A stretch of 64,000 bases of DNA from contig CAZFTJ010000018.1 in NCBI GenBank assembly GCA_964521865.1, forward strand, positions 30,591 through 94,590. The letters are read 5' to 3'. This stretch comes from CAYSRJ01 sp964521865. GTDB taxonomy: Bacteria; Spirochaetota; B62-G9; DRHN01. Made by a program: the position numbers and the translations under genes. The notes under the pieces were generated by a model. The model saw nothing but the letters and a program-made list of their open reading frames with translations, was not told the DNA's origin and did no database searches. Shown here piece after piece: positions 62,865 to 64,000 of the stretch (position 1 is the first letter of the stretch; each line of letters starts with the position of its first letter).

Positions 62865-63821
62865 TCAATGCAGCTCAGGTTCAAGCGGGCCCGCCAACTC
62901 TTTGACGAAAAAGAGCACGCCGGGCAGGGTCGGCATAAAGCTCGAGGGGACCCAGATGTCCGGGCCGTATTTCAGGGTAACCCACAGACTCATTCCCTGC
63001 CAGAGCATGCCGCGGCCGAGAGCACCGTCCGCACCGCCGATTGCGTAATCGGCCCTGAGAAAGAGACCGGGCCCGATGGTGTTCGCCCGGGCAGGAACGA
63101 GCGTTGTCCTGCTCTTGAAGCTCGTTATTGCATTCTGTTCGATTGTCAGGGGGTGCAGTTTTGCCGCAATGCGGTGTGTCTGGGACTTCCACTCGTCTTC
63201 GGATGAAAACTCGCCTGCAAAGTGCGGCTCCCAGAATGCAATGTGAAATACCCTCCCGATGCCGTACACAACAACGAGTTTCGCACCCTTATCCTGAAAG
63301 TCGGATATCTGCTCATCGTACAGAGGGAGGCTGTCTCTGGTTGCGAAGTGACGCTGTTTCTCCGGCACGGTGAGTTTGCCGAGTGGATCGTACAGAGCGT
63401 GCTCCATTGCATACTGGAAAGCACCCGGGTTTGTCTTCGGAAGGGTGTTCCCGTTGGAATCACTCCACTCATCCATGTTGAACCCGTGTACATGCCCGCA
63501 GTCGACGTTCCACTTTCGAAGAAAAAACACGACCCATCTGTACATGCCCATCGGACCGACCGGCAGAATGAACACGATCTCCCTTCCTTCGTCCCTCGCA
63601 TTTTTAATCTCGAGCGCTATTTCATGACCCATCATCATATCGAAATCCGCGACCTTATCGCAGGACACGACAGAATAATTTTTATTCCACCACTTCTCTC
63701 TTTTGAGTATCGCCTCCGGTCTATGGCTGCAGCATTTGTCGATTTTTGCAAGGTCCCAGCCTGCAGGGAAGAAATCTTCGAGCAATGAATCCTTGATTGT
63801 TGACAGCAGAGTAATTGCCAT
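62865..63821 (-). CDS. NagB-like glucosamine-6-phosphate deaminase family protein
   Basis: The 318-residue protein shows an isomerase-like fold with IVFILPVGPMGMYRW, FNMDEWSDSNG and VYGIGRVFHIAFWEP in the positions of NagB motifs (DE in the active site; GIG...HIAF). It may act on a related amino sugar rather than glucosamine-6-phosphate. ATG at 63821 follows AGGAGG with five bases. Confidence 0.75.
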   Translation of the reverse strand: MAITLLSTIKDSLLEDFFPAGWDLAKIDKCCSHRPEAILKREKWWNKNYSVVSCDKVADFDMMMGHEIALEIKNARDEGREIVFILPVGPMGMYRWVVFFLRKWNVDCGHVHGFNMDEWSDSNGNTLPKTNPGAFQYAMEHALYDPLGKLTVPEKQRHFATRDSLPLYDEQISDFQDKGAKLVVVYGIGRVFHIAFWEPHFAGEFSSEDEWKSQTHRIAAKLHPLTIEQNAITSFKSRTTLVPARANTIGPGLFLRADYAIGGADGALGRGMLWQGMSLWVTLKYGPDIWVPSSFMPTLPGVLFFVKELAGPLEPELH

Positions 63822-63949
63822 AAAAGCCTCCTGTATATTTTATAGTGTCTTTTTGTTTGGGTGTGTTCCTTATCATACCACCTTCACCACCTGTTGTAAA
63901 CGTCTTGTTCCGGCAAAAACTGCATCCAGCTATATCTCCAATCGCGCCT

Positions 63950-64000
<51 letters not shown>

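Overview
The window reads as a chromosomal segment of a spirochaete-like, probably free-living bacterium, with nearly every gene on the minus strand. Hints are the combination of spoVG, a short SMC without a visible hinge, satellite flagellar-export proteins (FlhB C-terminal-like, FliK-like, FlgM-like) and frequent TTG/GTG start codons backed by strong Shine-Dalgarno sequences. Taxonomy is an inference from gene content. The last 51 bases are pure G and look like a read or assembly artefact, so the right edge is probably a contig end.

Left part (1-10 kb): an NtrB-like kinase, an NtrC-like sigma-54 activator and a group-2 sigma-70 factor (cut by the left edge) form one operon. They are followed by a metallo-beta-lactamase-fold hydrolase, a hybrid kinase with an eroded ATPase, small unknown proteins, rpmB on the plus strand with a near-consensus promoter, a secreted LPP20-like protein, a Nudix hydrolase and a two-domain VOC protein. 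Then (10-20.5 kb) come aspC with its own promoter, mltD-recJ-pdp, and an ECF transporter set (fused ATPase, T, S) followed by a glutamate-semialdehyde-aminomutase homologue that has lost its PLP lysine.

Middle part (20.5-34.5 kb): a plus-strand NagB/PIG-L fusion preceded by an overlapping short ORF, then a near-complete de novo pyrimidine operon, pyrE-pyrB-pyrI-pyrDK(fused)-pyrC-pyrF, tightly coupled by ATGA overlaps. Its control region has a consensus promoter, an operator-like palindrome at the start site, a 21-codon leader ORF and an intrinsic terminator that overlaps the end of that ORF, which looks like attenuation. Upstream are a divergent carbamoyltransferase, a PEBP protein, a ThyA-fold protein of unusual type, cutA, a methyltransferase, a STAS protein and a truncated U32 peptidase remnant.

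Right part (34.5-64 kb): housekeeping blocks ftsH-hpt-tilS-pth-rplY-prs-tRNA-Gln-spoVG-slt-cvpA; comM and a PfkB kinase; an HD-GYP/flagellar satellite group linked to rnhB-rplS-trmD-rimM-khpA-rpsP-ffh; a TPR protein, a membrane protein and smc; then ahcY and a second NagB-like protein.

Several intergenic gaps carry a mosaic, GC-rich repeat family with shared modules (best copies near 6.7, 38.7, 44.65 and 52.3 kb). No CRISPR array, insertion sequence, prophage or rRNA was found.
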